A stretch of DNA of 55,911 nt from Flemingiibacterium sp045579745 (GTDB taxonomy: Bacteria; Bacillota; Clostridia; Oscillospirales; CAG-272): contig JAZNMQ010000055.1 in the NCBI GenBank assembly GCA_045579745.1, positions 1 through 55,911 of the forward strand. Direction: 5' to 3'. How positions within the stretch are numbered: position 1 is the first letter of the stretch; each line of letters begins with the position of its first letter. This document shows positions 1 to 6,772 of the stretch, in pieces. Position numbers and translations under genes: made by a program. A model generated the notes under the pieces. It was not told the DNA's origin, made no database searches, and saw nothing but the letters and a program-made list of their open reading frames with translations.

Positions 1-1
1 G

Positions 2-370
2 GTGCAGATGAGAGGTACAAAAGTATTAAAAGTTTCGTCCACCTTTTCAGCTGATGAGCCTCCCATTGAAATAGTCTTTCCTCACGATTGCAACGACAGA
101 ACACAGTATTTCAAAGTTGAGGTTTACGGACACATTATATCTGACAGTTCCATTAACGGAGATGTGGTGTGCCATCAAGCTATAAAAAGCAGTACAATTA
201 ACGGGGAAGTAAAGTGTGATGGAAATATCGATGTAAACGAATTGAATGCACAGAAAGTCATTTGTAACAATATAACCGATTGCTATAAGCTTCAAGCTAA
301 AACAATAGAGTGTGCAGGAAATATAGCTTCCGCTAATTTAACTTGTGATCAAATCATCTACAAAAAATAA
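2..370 (+). CDS. Small beta-helix-like (bactofilin-like) protein, possibly 5'-truncated
   Basis: The reading frame is open from the window edge, so the true start may lie outside; GTG at 2 or ATG at 8 are the first candidates. The protein shows a periodic pattern of short strands ending in ING-(D/E)-V-x-C, G-N-I and N-x-x-x-I steps from about residue 45 to the end, the rhythm expected of a right-handed beta-helix such as bactofilin (polymer-forming cytoskeletal) proteins. No signal peptide or membrane segment is visible. Seven cysteines fall mostly at equivalent helix positions, which is a little odd. The bactofilin relation is inferred from periodicity only; a role in a cell-envelope scaffold would fit but is not shown. 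A strong hairpin follows the stop codon. Confidence 0.55.
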   Translation: MQMRGTKVLKVSSTFSADEPPIEIVFPHDCNDRTQYFKVEVYGHIISDSSINGDVVCHQAIKSSTINGEVKCDGNIDVNELNAQKVICNNITDCYKLQAKTIECAGNIASANLTCDQIIYKK

Positions 371-374
371 CAAC

Positions 375-409
375 ACCGCCGAAAGTAACACTTAATCACT
401 TTCGGCGGT
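375..409 (+). terminator. Hairpin after the beta-helix gene
   Basis: Perfect 12-bp stem: ACCGCCGAAAGT (375-386) pairs with ACTTTCGGCGGT (398-409), 11-nt loop. It starts five bases after the stop codon. The downstream tract is only mildly T-rich (ATTGTGTTT), so termination is likely but not certain. Confidence 0.6.
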
Positions 410-453
410 ATTGTGTTTGGTATATAAACCTGATTTATCGCAGGCACGCCAAT

Positions 454-499
454 GGGTGCATTTCTTGTTGGCGCGCCTGGCAGGATTCGATGACCTGCA
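454..499 (-). repeat. Broken copy 1 of the tRNA-Arg 3' end plus half its terminator
   Basis: Bases 454-490 match 964-1000 (one terminator arm plus the CCA end, acceptor strand and part of the T arm of the intact tRNA-Arg gene) at all but one position. The match then breaks: TGACCTGCA replaces the remaining T arm, and no anticodon arm follows. The T-loop has gained TG, so no functional tRNA can be made. The same altered end occurs in copy 2. Confidence 0.75.
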
Positions 500-605
500 T
501 CACTTCGCTTCGCGAAGTACTACGAGAACGCGGCTTGTCTGTGCATCCCAATCGCTTCCCTTGCGTTCTCATCGCATTTTCTTACACACCAATCGTACGA
601 ACAAA

Positions 606-778
606 AGTGAAATCGTGGCGATGCCACGATGAAATCTTCACTTCGTTCAGATGAAATCTTCCGCTATAGGCGGAAGATGAAATTAAATCCGCTTCTCCTA
701 TCCCCGCGAAGCGGGATTTCATCGCGAAGCGATTTCATCCACGAAAGTGGATTTATTCCGCCATCGGCGGATTTAATT
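606..778. repeat. Chain of small hairpins separated by GATGAAAT-like linkers
   Basis: Successive short palindromes with 3-5-nt loops follow one another: ATCGTGGC-gat-GCCACGAT, ATCTTCCGC-tatag-GCGGAAGAT, CCCGC-gaa-GCGGG, ATCGC-gaa-GCGAT, ATCCAC-gaaa-GTGGAT and further weaker ones. Linkers read GATGAAAT or its complement ATTTCATC. Open frames crossing the region on both strands are by-products of the palindromes and resemble no protein. The stretch 411-945 holds no gene I can support. Function unknown; it may be a REP-like repeat array or an RNA made of stacked hairpins. Confidence 0.75.
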
Positions 779-779
779 G

Positions 780-810
780 AAAAACCGACTTGTAAAACAA
801 GTCGGTTTTT
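780..810. terminator. Strong bidirectional terminator-like hairpin
   Basis: AAAAACCGACTTGT (780-793), loop AAA, ACAAGTCGGTTTTT (797-810): 14-bp perfect stem with U-tracts for either strand. It sits one base before broken tRNA copy 2, as the real terminator (946-976) sits just before the real tRNA, suggesting a duplicated tRNA-plus-terminator module. Confidence 0.7.
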
Positions 811-811
811 C

Positions 812-842
812 TGGCGCGCCTGGCAGGATTCGATGACCTGCA
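812..842 (-). repeat. Broken copy 2 of the tRNA-Arg 3' end
   Basis: Identical to copy 1 (469-499) over about 31 bases including the inserted TG in the T loop, and equal to the intact tRNA gene from its CCA end through the first part of the T arm. Downstream a hairpin with loop TTC (CTTGC-ttc-GCAAG) followed by ACGAGA mirrors copy 1 (ACTTCGC-ttc-GCGAAGT, then ACGAGA), so a larger module was copied. Confidence 0.75.
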
Positions 843-945
843 CGCGTCTTGCTTCGCAAGTCGCACGAGAGGGCGATATAATCAAGCAAAAATTAAAACG
901 CTTCTCCGCCCTCTATCGAGCTTTTCAAACTACCATGTGAGCACC

Positions 946-976
946 AAAAAATGCACCCGCAAAGGGTGCATTTTTT
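946..976 (-). terminator. Terminator of tRNA-Arg
   Basis: AAAAAATGCACCC (946-958) pairs with GGGTGCATTTTTT (964-976). Read on the minus strand it follows the CCA end of the tRNA by two bases and ends in a U-run. Confidence 0.85.
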
Positions 977-978
977 GT

Positions 979-1054
979 TGGCGCGCCTGGCAGGATTCGA
1001 ACCTGCGACCTACCGGTTCGTAGCCGGGCACTCTATCCACTGAGCTACAAGCGC
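979..1054 (-). tRNA. tRNA-Arg (anticodon ACG), CCA encoded
   Basis: The minus strand folds into a full cloverleaf of 73 nt plus CCA: acceptor GCGCTTG with CAGGCGC (one G-U pair), D arm GCTC-AGTGGATA-GAGT, anticodon loop CTACGAA (ACG, Arg), variable AGGTC, T arm GCAGG-TTCGAAT-CCTGC, discriminator G, then CCA. The outermost anticodon-stem pair is a C-T mismatch. The gene has its own promoter and terminator, so it is transcribed alone. Two partial copies of its 3' end lie downstream. Confidence 0.95.
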
Positions 1055-1073
1055 GTATCTTTCGTACTTGTAA

Positions 1074-1102
1074 AGTATACCACATCTGCAACCGTTTGTC
1101 AA
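1074..1102 (-). promoter_or_regulatory. SigA-type promoter of tRNA-Arg
   Basis: On the minus strand TTGACA (1102-1097), 17-bp spacer, TATACT (1079-1074), about 20 bp upstream of the tRNA 5' end. Confidence 0.85.
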
Positions 1103-1145
1103 CCCCCTTTTGAAAAATATTTCGCATTTTTATAACTTTTCGCCG

Positions 1146-1174
1146 TCATATTTTTCAAACCAAAATCATATGAT
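1146..1174 (+). promoter_or_regulatory. Possible SigE (mother-cell) promoter of the SipL-like gene
   Basis: TCATATT (1146-1152), 14-bp spacer, CATATGAT (1167-1174) resembles the Bacillus SigE pattern (ATATT-type -35, CATACAnT-type -10, 13-15 bp spacer), 27 bp before the start. SipL genes are known to be mother-cell expressed; the assignment here is inference from the motif. Confidence 0.5.
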
Positions 1175-1201
1175 TTACAAAACTATAAAGGATGGTGTTA
1201 T

Positions 1202-2764
1202 ATGAAAACCTCAATATACTGCCCGTCGTTTGACGGACTTGTTCCTGCCGAGCTTTCCTCCGAGCACATTCTGCCTGATGTTTACCCCGATGTTAAGCGA
1301 ATCCTGCGCGTTACAGCAAAGCCTGCGATGATCCGTCGTTATCACGCAGGCAAACGGCTCGAATTTTCGGGCGCGGTCGATTACATTATTCTCTTCGCCG
1401 CTGACACAGAATCGGGCGAAACGCTTCACTGCGTGCATTTTGCAGGCGAATGGAGCTCTGCAGTAACCGACCAAGCCGAGCTTGACGGTGCGGAAATTAT
1501 TATTTCTCCCCGAGTTGCATCATGCACTGCCCGACTTGCAAATCCGCGAAAGCTCTCTCTCAAATCGTCAATTGTTTGCGATGTTCGAATTCTCAGACAG
1601 ATTCAAGGTGAACCGAGTATCGACCATTCTTCAACCGAGCCGTGCATGCTCGAGCGTCTAACCGAAGCCGTTCAGTCGCTCAAAGAGCGTGCGATCACGC
1701 TTGAATCAGTATCGATCAGCGAAAATCTTGAGCTTGACAACTCCATGCCGCAGATAGACGAGCTTATTACCTGCAACGCAAAGCTGCATTTCCACGATGC
1801 CCGCCCGATCATCGAGGATGGCACGATGAATGTCAGTCTGAAAGGTGAGGCGCACGTTGACTGCATCTACCGCGCTATCGGTGGCGGTGCTGTCAGCTTA
1901 AAGCGAAGGCTCCCTCTTTCATACAATCTCGATGTCTATGACTGCGCGGAATTCTTCGTCGAATGCTCGCCCGAATCCCTCTGCTGCGGTGCTATGGCAA
2001 ACATTATCGAGCTTAATGCCGAGGTGGGCGAAAACGGCTACGGAGAGCGCGGAATGATCGAGCTTGATATGACCTTCGAGCCGATGCTTCATCTTATGGG
2101 CGCTGTGGAATCAGAGCTTACGCTTGACGCCTTTTCATGCGAATACGAATCAGAATGTCAGACGCACGAGCTCGATTTTTCGTCAGCTTCAAAACAGCTC
2201 GCAACAAATTTTTCCGTCGGTGAATCGGTACCGCGTGCCGACTTCAAGCTTACTAACGATGCTCAGCTGATCGATGCCGTCGGCGAGGCTGAATTCAAGT
2301 CTGTTTCAATCGAGCGTGGCCGCGCGATAATTTCAGGCGAGGCGACACTTTCCTGCATTTATAAGCTTGCCGATGGGGCGCTCGTCTGTGCTGAGCCAAA
2401 GCTTCCGCTTCGCTGTGAGCTTCCCTGCGAGCTTCGCGAACCGATTTCCATGATGGCGTCCGCTGTTATTTCCGATATTCGCCCTCGCCTTGATACAGAA
2501 CGCTTGAATCTGAACTTTGAGGTTTCGCTCGCTTTAGCTTTGCGTGAGCGCACTCGCAAAAAGGCTGTCGCAGAGGTTAAGCTTGGCTCGCCGATCGATC
2601 GCTCGTCCGCGGCAGGTTCGATGCTTCTCTATTATCCGACAAAGGACGAATCCGCATGGCAGATCGCAAAGCACTATCACGTTCCGAGATCCCTTGTTAA
2701 ATCCACCTCAAGTGTAATGATAATCCCTCAACCGCCATTCTCAGCCGTGATGAGCGGTGAATAA
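1202..2764 (+). CDS. SipL-like spore morphogenesis protein (DUF3794/SPOCS repeats + C-terminal LysM)
   Basis: The 520-residue protein has repeated SPOCS/DUF3794-type segments (roughly residues 30-110, 165-285 and 330-440, with recurring strand-rich stretches such as GEAHVDCIYR and GEATLSCIYK) and ends in a LysM-like unit (about 470-510, YYPTKDESAWQIAKHY followed by P-x-S-L-V). This is the arrangement of SipL, which in Clostridioides difficile binds SpoIVA through LysM and is needed for coat assembly. There is no signal peptide, fitting a mother-cell cytoplasmic protein. The start ATG follows AAAGGATGG at a normal distance. The gene stands alone, with a possible SigE promoter upstream and a convergent terminator downstream. 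The family is well supported; the spore role is inferred from homologues. Confidence 0.85.
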   Translation: MKTSIYCPSFDGLVPAELSSEHILPDVYPDVKRILRVTAKPAMIRRYHAGKRLEFSGAVDYIILFAADTESGETLHCVHFAGEWSSAVTDQAELDGAEIIISPRVASCTARLANPRKLSLKSSIVCDVRILRQIQGEPSIDHSSTEPCMLERLTEAVQSLKERAITLESVSISENLELDNSMPQIDELITCNAKLHFHDARPIIEDGTMNVSLKGEAHVDCIYRAIGGGAVSLKRRLPLSYNLDVYDCAEFFVECSPESLCCGAMANIIELNAEVGENGYGERGMIELDMTFEPMLHLMGAVESELTLDAFSCEYESECQTHELDFSSASKQLATNFSVGESVPRADFKLTNDAQLIDAVGEAEFKSVSIERGRAIISGEATLSCIYKLADGALVCAEPKLPLRCELPCELREPISMMASAVISDIRPRLDTERLNLNFEVSLALALRERTRKKAVAEVKLGSPIDRSSAAGSMLLYYPTKDESAWQIAKHYHVPRSLVKSTSSVMIIPQPPFSAVMSGE

Positions 2765-2830
2765 AGCTCCGCTAAAAGGGGTATACGGATGACATAGGGC
2801 TTTACCCCAATCCTCATTTGAGAGCTTAAA

Positions 2831-2898
2831 AAAACGGTGTCACCATCTTTAGCTTTACTTATGTTCAGCTATTTGTTAAGATGGTGGCACCATTTTTA
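2831..2898. terminator. Bidirectional terminator between convergent genes
   Basis: GGTGTCACCATCTT (2836-2849) pairs with AAGATGGTGGCACC (2878-2891), 14 bp with one G-U, flanked by A-run (2828-2834) and T-run (2893-2896). The 28-base loop is long for a terminator, but the placement between two converging genes fits. Confidence 0.7.
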
Positions 2899-2955
2899 AG
2901 GTATTTAGGGATTCTCATGAGCAGGGTGTGGGACGCGGCCTACCTTAGCCCTAAC

Positions 2956-3282
2956 TCAATATTTATCGCGGTGGAAAGCGTAGCCGATAAGGCTGCCCAT
3001 AAATGCGAGCCCACCGTATTCGAATATGTAATGGATGTCCGACTGAGAATAGTTAAGGACAAGCGTGGGAGCGAAAATGAGCGCTACTATAAGGCAATAA
3101 TACCAGACCCAGCCGTTAATTTTACTGAAGATTACACCGCTTCCAAGACAGCAAGCGGGAGTAATTATCATCAGCGCGAAATCCTCGAAGCGAGTGCCCT
3201 TGAGCGCAGGCGGAACGAGGTAAAACAAGACGATCATAACGGCTAAAAACGGCAGCCATTTGCGAAACGGAACTTTTTCCAT
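2956..3282 (-). CDS. Small integral membrane protein, unknown function
   Basis: 108 residues with three or four hydrophobic helices (about 7-25, 32-52, 55-73 and 85-103) joined by short loops and a charged C-terminal tail (HRDKY). No known family is recognised. I place the start at the ATG at 3282, which has GGAG seven bases upstream; an open frame extends further upstream but crosses hairpin DNA and lacks a ribosome site. It is the last gene of a minus-strand group (4123 to 2956), separated from the thioesterase by a structured 147-nt spacer. A strong hairpin abuts its ribosome binding site. Confidence 0.7.
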   Translation of the reverse strand: MEKVPFRKWLPFLAVMIVLFYLVPPALKGTRFEDFALMIITPACCLGSGVIFSKINGWVWYYCLIVALIFAPTLVLNYSQSDIHYIFEYGGLAFMGSLIGYAFHRDKY

Positions 3283-3402
3283 AATAATCTCCATGTCTTT
3301 GTGAAGCAAAGACTTTCTTATTCGAAATTTTTGTCGGTTTTGCAGAGGTTTACGGCGCAAGCCGACAAAGACAAAAATTTGGGGCGTGAAATTTTCTCAC
3401 GC
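3283..3402 (-). promoter_or_regulatory. Structured leader with GCGTGA stem, long-range stem and pre-RBS hairpin (divergent member of leader family)
   Basis: On the minus strand, in order: hairpin GCGTGA/TCACGC (3402-3397 with 3389-3384), a long-range stem AAATTTTTGTC with GACAAAAATTT (3380-3370 region with 3335-3325) enclosing about 34 bases, then hairpin GTCTTTG-CTTCA-CAAAGAC (3313-3295), then ATGGAGATT and the start codon. The order and the ending match the two nearly identical leaders at 5018 and 33698, although the sequence has diverged. Confidence 0.55.
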
Positions 3403-3429
3403 TAACGACCCTTTTAAAAAGAGATAGTT

Positions 3430-3879
3430 TTATTTTTGCTTGCGAAGCACGGCGGCATCCCATTCGGCGCGCTCCTCATCCGAGGTCAGCTCAAGCCGCG
3501 GAACGGGCGTCGGGCGTTCGTTTTCATCGATAGCAACAAGCGTGAGATAGGCGGAGTTGATCTGCAAGCGCGTTCCGTCGAGTTTTTCAACGTAAGATTC
3601 GACATGAACATCCATTGAGGTATTACCCACCCAAACGACCTTAGAGCACATCACAACGAGATCGTTTGCCAAGGCAGGAGCCTTAAAATCGAGCGATTGA
3701 ACTCTGACCGTCGTCACATTTTTGTTGGAATGGCGGCGCGCACTTACAGCCGCGCAGATGTCAATCCACTCCATAAGCTGACCGCCGAAAAGACGGTTGT
3801 AGCCGTTCATATCGGCAGAGGTTACAAGATGAACTGCCTCTGCATAGGACTGCGAGGGCTTTTTTGATTTTTGATCCAT
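3430..3879 (-). CDS. Acyl-CoA thioesterase, hotdog fold (YciA/BACH type)
   Basis: 149 residues of a single hotdog domain. Visible family marks are the N-terminal MNGYNRLFGGQLMEWIDICAA helix region (hydrophobic helix with the G-G-x-L-M-x-W-I-D pattern), then strand segments TTVRVQSLDFKAP and VWVGNTSMDVHVES. Enzymes of this group hydrolyse acyl-CoA to free acid and CoA in the cytosol. The start is the ATG at 3879, one base after the stop codon of the upstream gene and behind GCGGAAAA; an upstream in-frame start would overlap that gene. The tight join indicates co-transcription with the small membrane-anchored protein from the promoter at 4195. Confidence 0.85.
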   Translation of the reverse strand: MDQKSKKPSQSYAEAVHLVTSADMNGYNRLFGGQLMEWIDICAAVSARRHSNKNVTTVRVQSLDFKAPALANDLVVMCSKVVWVGNTSMDVHVESYVEKLDGTRLQINSAYLTLVAIDENERPTPVPRLELTSDEERAEWDAAVLRKQK

Positions 3880-3880
3880 T

Positions 3881-4123
3881 TTATTTTCCGCTTTCGAGCT
3901 TCCAAAGCTCACCGATCGATTTGTTGCTGTCGGGGTACCAATACACCGAGGTATTTTGATAAACTGCGTCGGAGGTCAGCTTATTCCATGCGACTATTTT
4001 ATATGTCAACGCCTTGTACTCCCTTGTACCCCCGTCGTCATAGCTCCCCATTGGTATCGGAAGAAACAGTACAAGCACTGCAACAGTAACGACCGCTAAT
4101 ACAAGCTTTAACGCACCACTCAT
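3881..4123 (-). CDS. Small membrane-anchored protein, unknown function
   Basis: 80 residues: an N-terminal hydrophobic helix (residues 5-22) followed by a soluble part with the phrase YDDGGTREYKALTYKIVAW. Short proteins with a similar (D)GG-T-x-x-Y-x-A-L-x-Y-K-I core are, to my memory, common and uncharacterised in Clostridia; that is recollection, not a search. It is probably anchored in the membrane with the C-terminus outside. ATG at 4123 follows GGGAGGAG at a good distance. It is the first gene of the unit with the thioesterase. Confidence 0.75.
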   Translation of the reverse strand: MSGALKLVLAVVTVAVLVLFLPIPMGSYDDGGTREYKALTYKIVAWNKLTSDAVYQNTSVYWYPDSNKSIGELWKLESGK

Positions 4124-4166
4124 AATAAGCTCCTCCCGTCAAACAGCAAAATTAAATTACAATCCT

Positions 4167-4195
4167 ATTATATCAGATTACGCGAAAAATTTCAA
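4167..4195 (-). promoter_or_regulatory. SigA-type promoter for the thioesterase unit
   Basis: Minus strand TTGAAA (4195-4190), 17 bp, TATAAT (4172-4167). Confidence 0.8.
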
Positions 4196-4261
4196 GCTTT
4201 TTAACCGATTTTACAAATTCACATAAAATAACATTAGTATAGTTCACAAAGGAGAATTTGT

Positions 4262-4927
4262 ATGTATCGGACACGGCATAGGTTGATACTCATATCCGCG
4301 GCAATATTAGCTCTGATCATAATGGTTCTGTGCGCAGTTGAGCTTCGGGTCAAGCCAATCGTTCTGGAGTTCGCGTCAAGTCGTGCAAGGCAGTTTTCGA
4401 GCGAGGTGATAAACACCGCAGTTTCTTCGCTTCTTTCCGACAGCGCACCGCTTGTTAAGATTTCCACCTCAGACACAGGTGTCGCAAGCGCCGAGGTAAA
4501 TGCCCACGCAGTTTCAACGCTCAGAAAAGCGGCAGTTGATGCCGTTTCAGAAAAGCTTCGCTCAACGAGAACGCTTAAGCTTAACGTGCCGATCTTCAAT
4601 CTGACGGGGAGTGCGCTTGCCTCGGGAGTTGGCGTTCCGATCTCGGTAAAGCTTCTGCCGATAGGTGATATTGTCGCGGACATTCGCACCGAATTTGTCG
4701 AATCGGGCATAAATCAAACGCTTCACAGAATCGTGCTCAGAATCCGTCTGACGCTGAGCCTGCTTGTTGCAAATGAGGCAATCGGCGAGGATATCACAAG
4801 CGATATCGTGCTTGCCGAAACGGTTATTGTCGGAGGCGTTCCCGACGCGTATACAGCGATCAACCGCTTTGAGATCGACGAGCAGGAGGAAAACGATTTA
4901 AACGATTACGCCGCCACGATCCCGTAA
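4262..4927 (+). CDS. yunB: Sporulation protein YunB
   Basis: 221 residues with one N-terminal membrane helix (about 8-28) and an extracytoplasmic domain. The order of conserved segments, SxxARxxxSExxNxAV near residue 40, a central VNAHAVSTLRKAA helix, and SVKLLPIGDIVADIRTEF near 150 followed by a strand-rich end (LSLLVAN, ETVIVGGVPDAY), is that of YunB. In Bacillus subtilis yunB is a mother-cell sporulation gene whose loss gives a mild spore defect; exact function is unknown. The ATG follows AAAGGAG. It is transcribed alone between a divergent promoter and the divIVA leader. No clear sporulation promoter could be assigned. Confidence 0.85.
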   Translation: MYRTRHRLILISAAILALIIMVLCAVELRVKPIVLEFASSRARQFSSEVINTAVSSLLSDSAPLVKISTSDTGVASAEVNAHAVSTLRKAAVDAVSEKLRSTRTLKLNVPIFNLTGSALASGVGVPISVKLLPIGDIVADIRTEFVESGINQTLHRIVLRIRLTLSLLVANEAIGEDITSDIVLAETVIVGGVPDAYTAINRFEIDEQEENDLNDYAATIP

Positions 4928-4958
4928 CTCTTATTTTGACAAAAATTTGATAAAGCCC

Positions 4959-4987
4959 TTGCTAAACAGCTTAAAATGTGGTAAAAT
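4959..4987 (+). promoter_or_regulatory. Probable promoter of the divIVA unit
   Basis: TTGCTA (4959-4964), 17 bp, TAAAAT (4982-4987), about 30 bp before the structured leader. A TTGACA also occurs at 4936 but without a good -10 at 17 bp. Confidence 0.6.
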
Positions 4988-5017
4988 AAGAGTATAAATT
5001 AAATTTGGGAGAGCATA

Positions 5018-5167
5018 GCGTGAAAGTTTAGTTCAGCGGGTAATAAAGTGAACGATTTCACGCCTTAAATTGATTAAAAATGGGACTCGTCCCATTTTGC
5101 CGCAAAGCGGCTCATCAATTTAACTTCACTATTTGTGCCGCCGCAGCGCGGCGGAATGGAGATTAAC
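5018..5167 (+). repeat. Structured leader repeat, copy A (upstream of divIVA)
   Basis: Roughly 150 bp nearly identical to 33698-33848 (about a dozen differences and one indel). Stems: P1 GCGTGAAA/TTTCACGC (5018-5025, 5056-5063); P2 TTAAATTGAT/ATCAATTTAA (5065-5074, 5114-5123) enclosing P3 AAAATGGGA-ctcg-TCCCATTTT (5077-5098) and P4 GCCGC-aaa-GCGGC (5099-5111); P5 CCGCCGC-agc-GCGGCGG (5138-5154). The element ends in TGGAG (5157-5161) and the start codon, so it brings its own ribosome binding site. The outermost P1 pair is G-C here and A-T in copy B, a compensatory change. Confidence 0.85.
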
Positions 5168-5818
5168 ATGGACGAGATTACAACATTTGCTTTTCGAACC
5201 TCAATGGGCGGCTTCAACAAAAAAGATGTTAATAATTATATTGCCTCACTCTCGCAGAGCTTTGCTGAGAAGTCGAAGGAATACGAAGCCTCGATTGAAT
5301 CATTGAACTCAGTTGTTGATGAGCTTAAGAAGAACATCTCCGCTCTTGAAGCCGAGAGCGTTAAATCAAGCGAGCTTGATGCGCTGAATGAACAGCTCAC
5401 GCAGGCGAACAGTCTGCTCGACGCACGCGCAAAGCAGGTCGACTCGCTCACAGCGGAGCGCGACGAGCTGAAAGCAAAGCTTGACGCTATGACCGCAAAG
5501 CTGTCACTTTTCGCCGGAATGGAGGAAAAGCTTGGCGATTACGAGCGCATGAAAATCAAAATGGGCGAGCTCTATCTTGAAGCCGCATCGAGCGCTGAGA
5601 GGATCAAGACCGACGCGGAGAATTACGCCGCCGCAAAGCGTCTTTCGATCGACGCCGAGGTAACAGCTATCCGCGAGGAGCGCTTCAAGGCTCTGTCCGA
5701 TCTCTTTGACGGAATTACAGGTGAGCTCTGCGCTGTGATCGACGGATACCGCGCTAAGCTTTCCGATTTTCGCATTACCGAGGACGGCGTTAACAAAGCC
5801 CTCGAGCAGTTCAAATGA
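5168..5818 (+). CDS. DivIVA-domain coiled-coil protein
   Basis: 216 residues. The N-terminus (ITTFAFRTSMGGFNKKDVNNYI) is the DivIVA signature FRxxxxGYxxxxVDxYL in variant form; most of the rest is a coiled coil (about 35-130) and further helices. DivIVA-type proteins bind curved membrane at poles and septa and recruit division, wall or sporulation proteins. Compared with classical DivIVA the glycine-tyrosine of the membrane tip reads GGF. The start ATG at 5168 has GGAG at six bases; upstream in-frame ATGs lie inside the leader hairpins. It overlaps the next gene by four bases (ATGA), so the two are co-translated. Confidence 0.85.
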   Translation: MDEITTFAFRTSMGGFNKKDVNNYIASLSQSFAEKSKEYEASIESLNSVVDELKKNISALEAESVKSSELDALNEQLTQANSLLDARAKQVDSLTAERDELKAKLDAMTAKLSLFAGMEEKLGDYERMKIKMGELYLEAASSAERIKTDAENYAAAKRLSIDAEVTAIREERFKALSDLFDGITGELCAVIDGYRAKLSDFRITEDGVNKALEQFK

Positions 5819-6765
5819 ACACAGAATCAATAACAAGGCTCGGCGAGAATATTAAGCTTTACCGCCAACGCCAGGGCTTGACTCAGGCAGAGCTTTCACG
5901 CCACTGTGACATCACGCGCAACATGCTCAGCCGTATTGAAAACGGTGTTGCACTTCCCTCGATAACCTCATTTGTTGCTATAGCACAGGCTCTCGACATT
6001 CCCGTCGGAGCCCTGCTCGACGACCCTAAGGATTATCTCGATTACAAGCTGATCGGCGAAATTCGCAGGCTTTTCGAATGCAGGCAGTACGCTGACATTT
6101 TAGAGCTCTGCGAAAAGCACGGCTACACTCCGACAAATGCTGAATCGTCGTCGATTCTCTGCGCGGCGCATATCGAGCATGCGCGCGAGCTTTACAATGT
6201 AGGCAGACTCGGCGAGGCGTTTGGTATGCTTGACACGGCGGAAAAGCTGTGTGCGAGCTTTCCTGAGGTACAGCGAGAGCTTCGCGACCGCATTTTCCTT
6301 TTGCGTCTGCTTATCGAGGCTTCTCCAGCACTTTCCGAAACCGACAGCGGCTTGAATGTATTAAAAGCCAACGAGGATAAGCTTCGAGATATCGTATTTG
6401 ACAAGAATGACCTCGCGCTGTATCTATACTGCCGCGCCGCTCTTGTTGACGCTCACGCGAGATTGCTGTCTGTGCCATATCCCGAGGCGGAAGCGCTTCG
6501 CGCGAAGCTTACACCGCTTTACGAGAGCATCACAAACAATCTCTACCGCGAGCATATCGCGGCTAAGCTCGATATGGCTGACTCGGATTTTCTCAAGGCT
6601 AAGGCTCGGATACTTCGCGTTATGGACGAGGACGCTTCGATTCCGCCATCAATTCGCTACGAGCTTTATGCTGACCTTGAGCTTTGCTGTAAATGCTGCG
6701 GCGACTTTGAAAACGCCTACAAATATTCAAGCTCGCGTATCGAGCTTATTAAGAGGATATATTAA
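5815..6765 (+). CDS. XRE-type regulator with TPR-like helical domain
   Basis: 316 residues. Residues 8-62 form a Cro/CI helix-turn-helix (GENIKLYRQRQGLTQAELSR, then ITRNMLSRIENG). The remaining 250 residues are helical with TPR-like repeats (AHIEHARELYNVGRLGEAFG, ADLELCCKCCGDFENAYKY). This layout resembles peptide- or protein-sensing regulators such as Rap/Rgg/PlcR types, though no ligand can be named. It overlaps divIVA by ATGA, so it may govern the divIVA unit or respond to envelope state; that is inference. Confidence 0.8.
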   Translation: MNTESITRLGENIKLYRQRQGLTQAELSRHCDITRNMLSRIENGVALPSITSFVAIAQALDIPVGALLDDPKDYLDYKLIGEIRRLFECRQYADILELCEKHGYTPTNAESSSILCAAHIEHARELYNVGRLGEAFGMLDTAEKLCASFPEVQRELRDRIFLLRLLIEASPALSETDSGLNVLKANEDKLRDIVFDKNDLALYLYCRAALVDAHARLLSVPYPEAEALRAKLTPLYESITNNLYREHIAAKLDMADSDFLKAKARILRVMDEDASIPPSIRYELYADLELCCKCCGDFENAYKYSSSRIELIKRIY

Positions 6766-6772
6766 GCTTGTC

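Noticed and set aside
411..940. Open frames on both strands (about 60-100 codons) through the hairpin region
   Set aside because: They cross palindromes and tRNA fragments, have no ribosome sites and give Arg/Ser-rich low-information proteins; treated as non-coding.
4936..4964. TTGACA at 4936 as the main -35 for divIVA
   Set aside because: The hexamer 17 bp downstream is TTGCTA, not a -10; TTGCTA itself pairs properly with TAAAAT at 4982.
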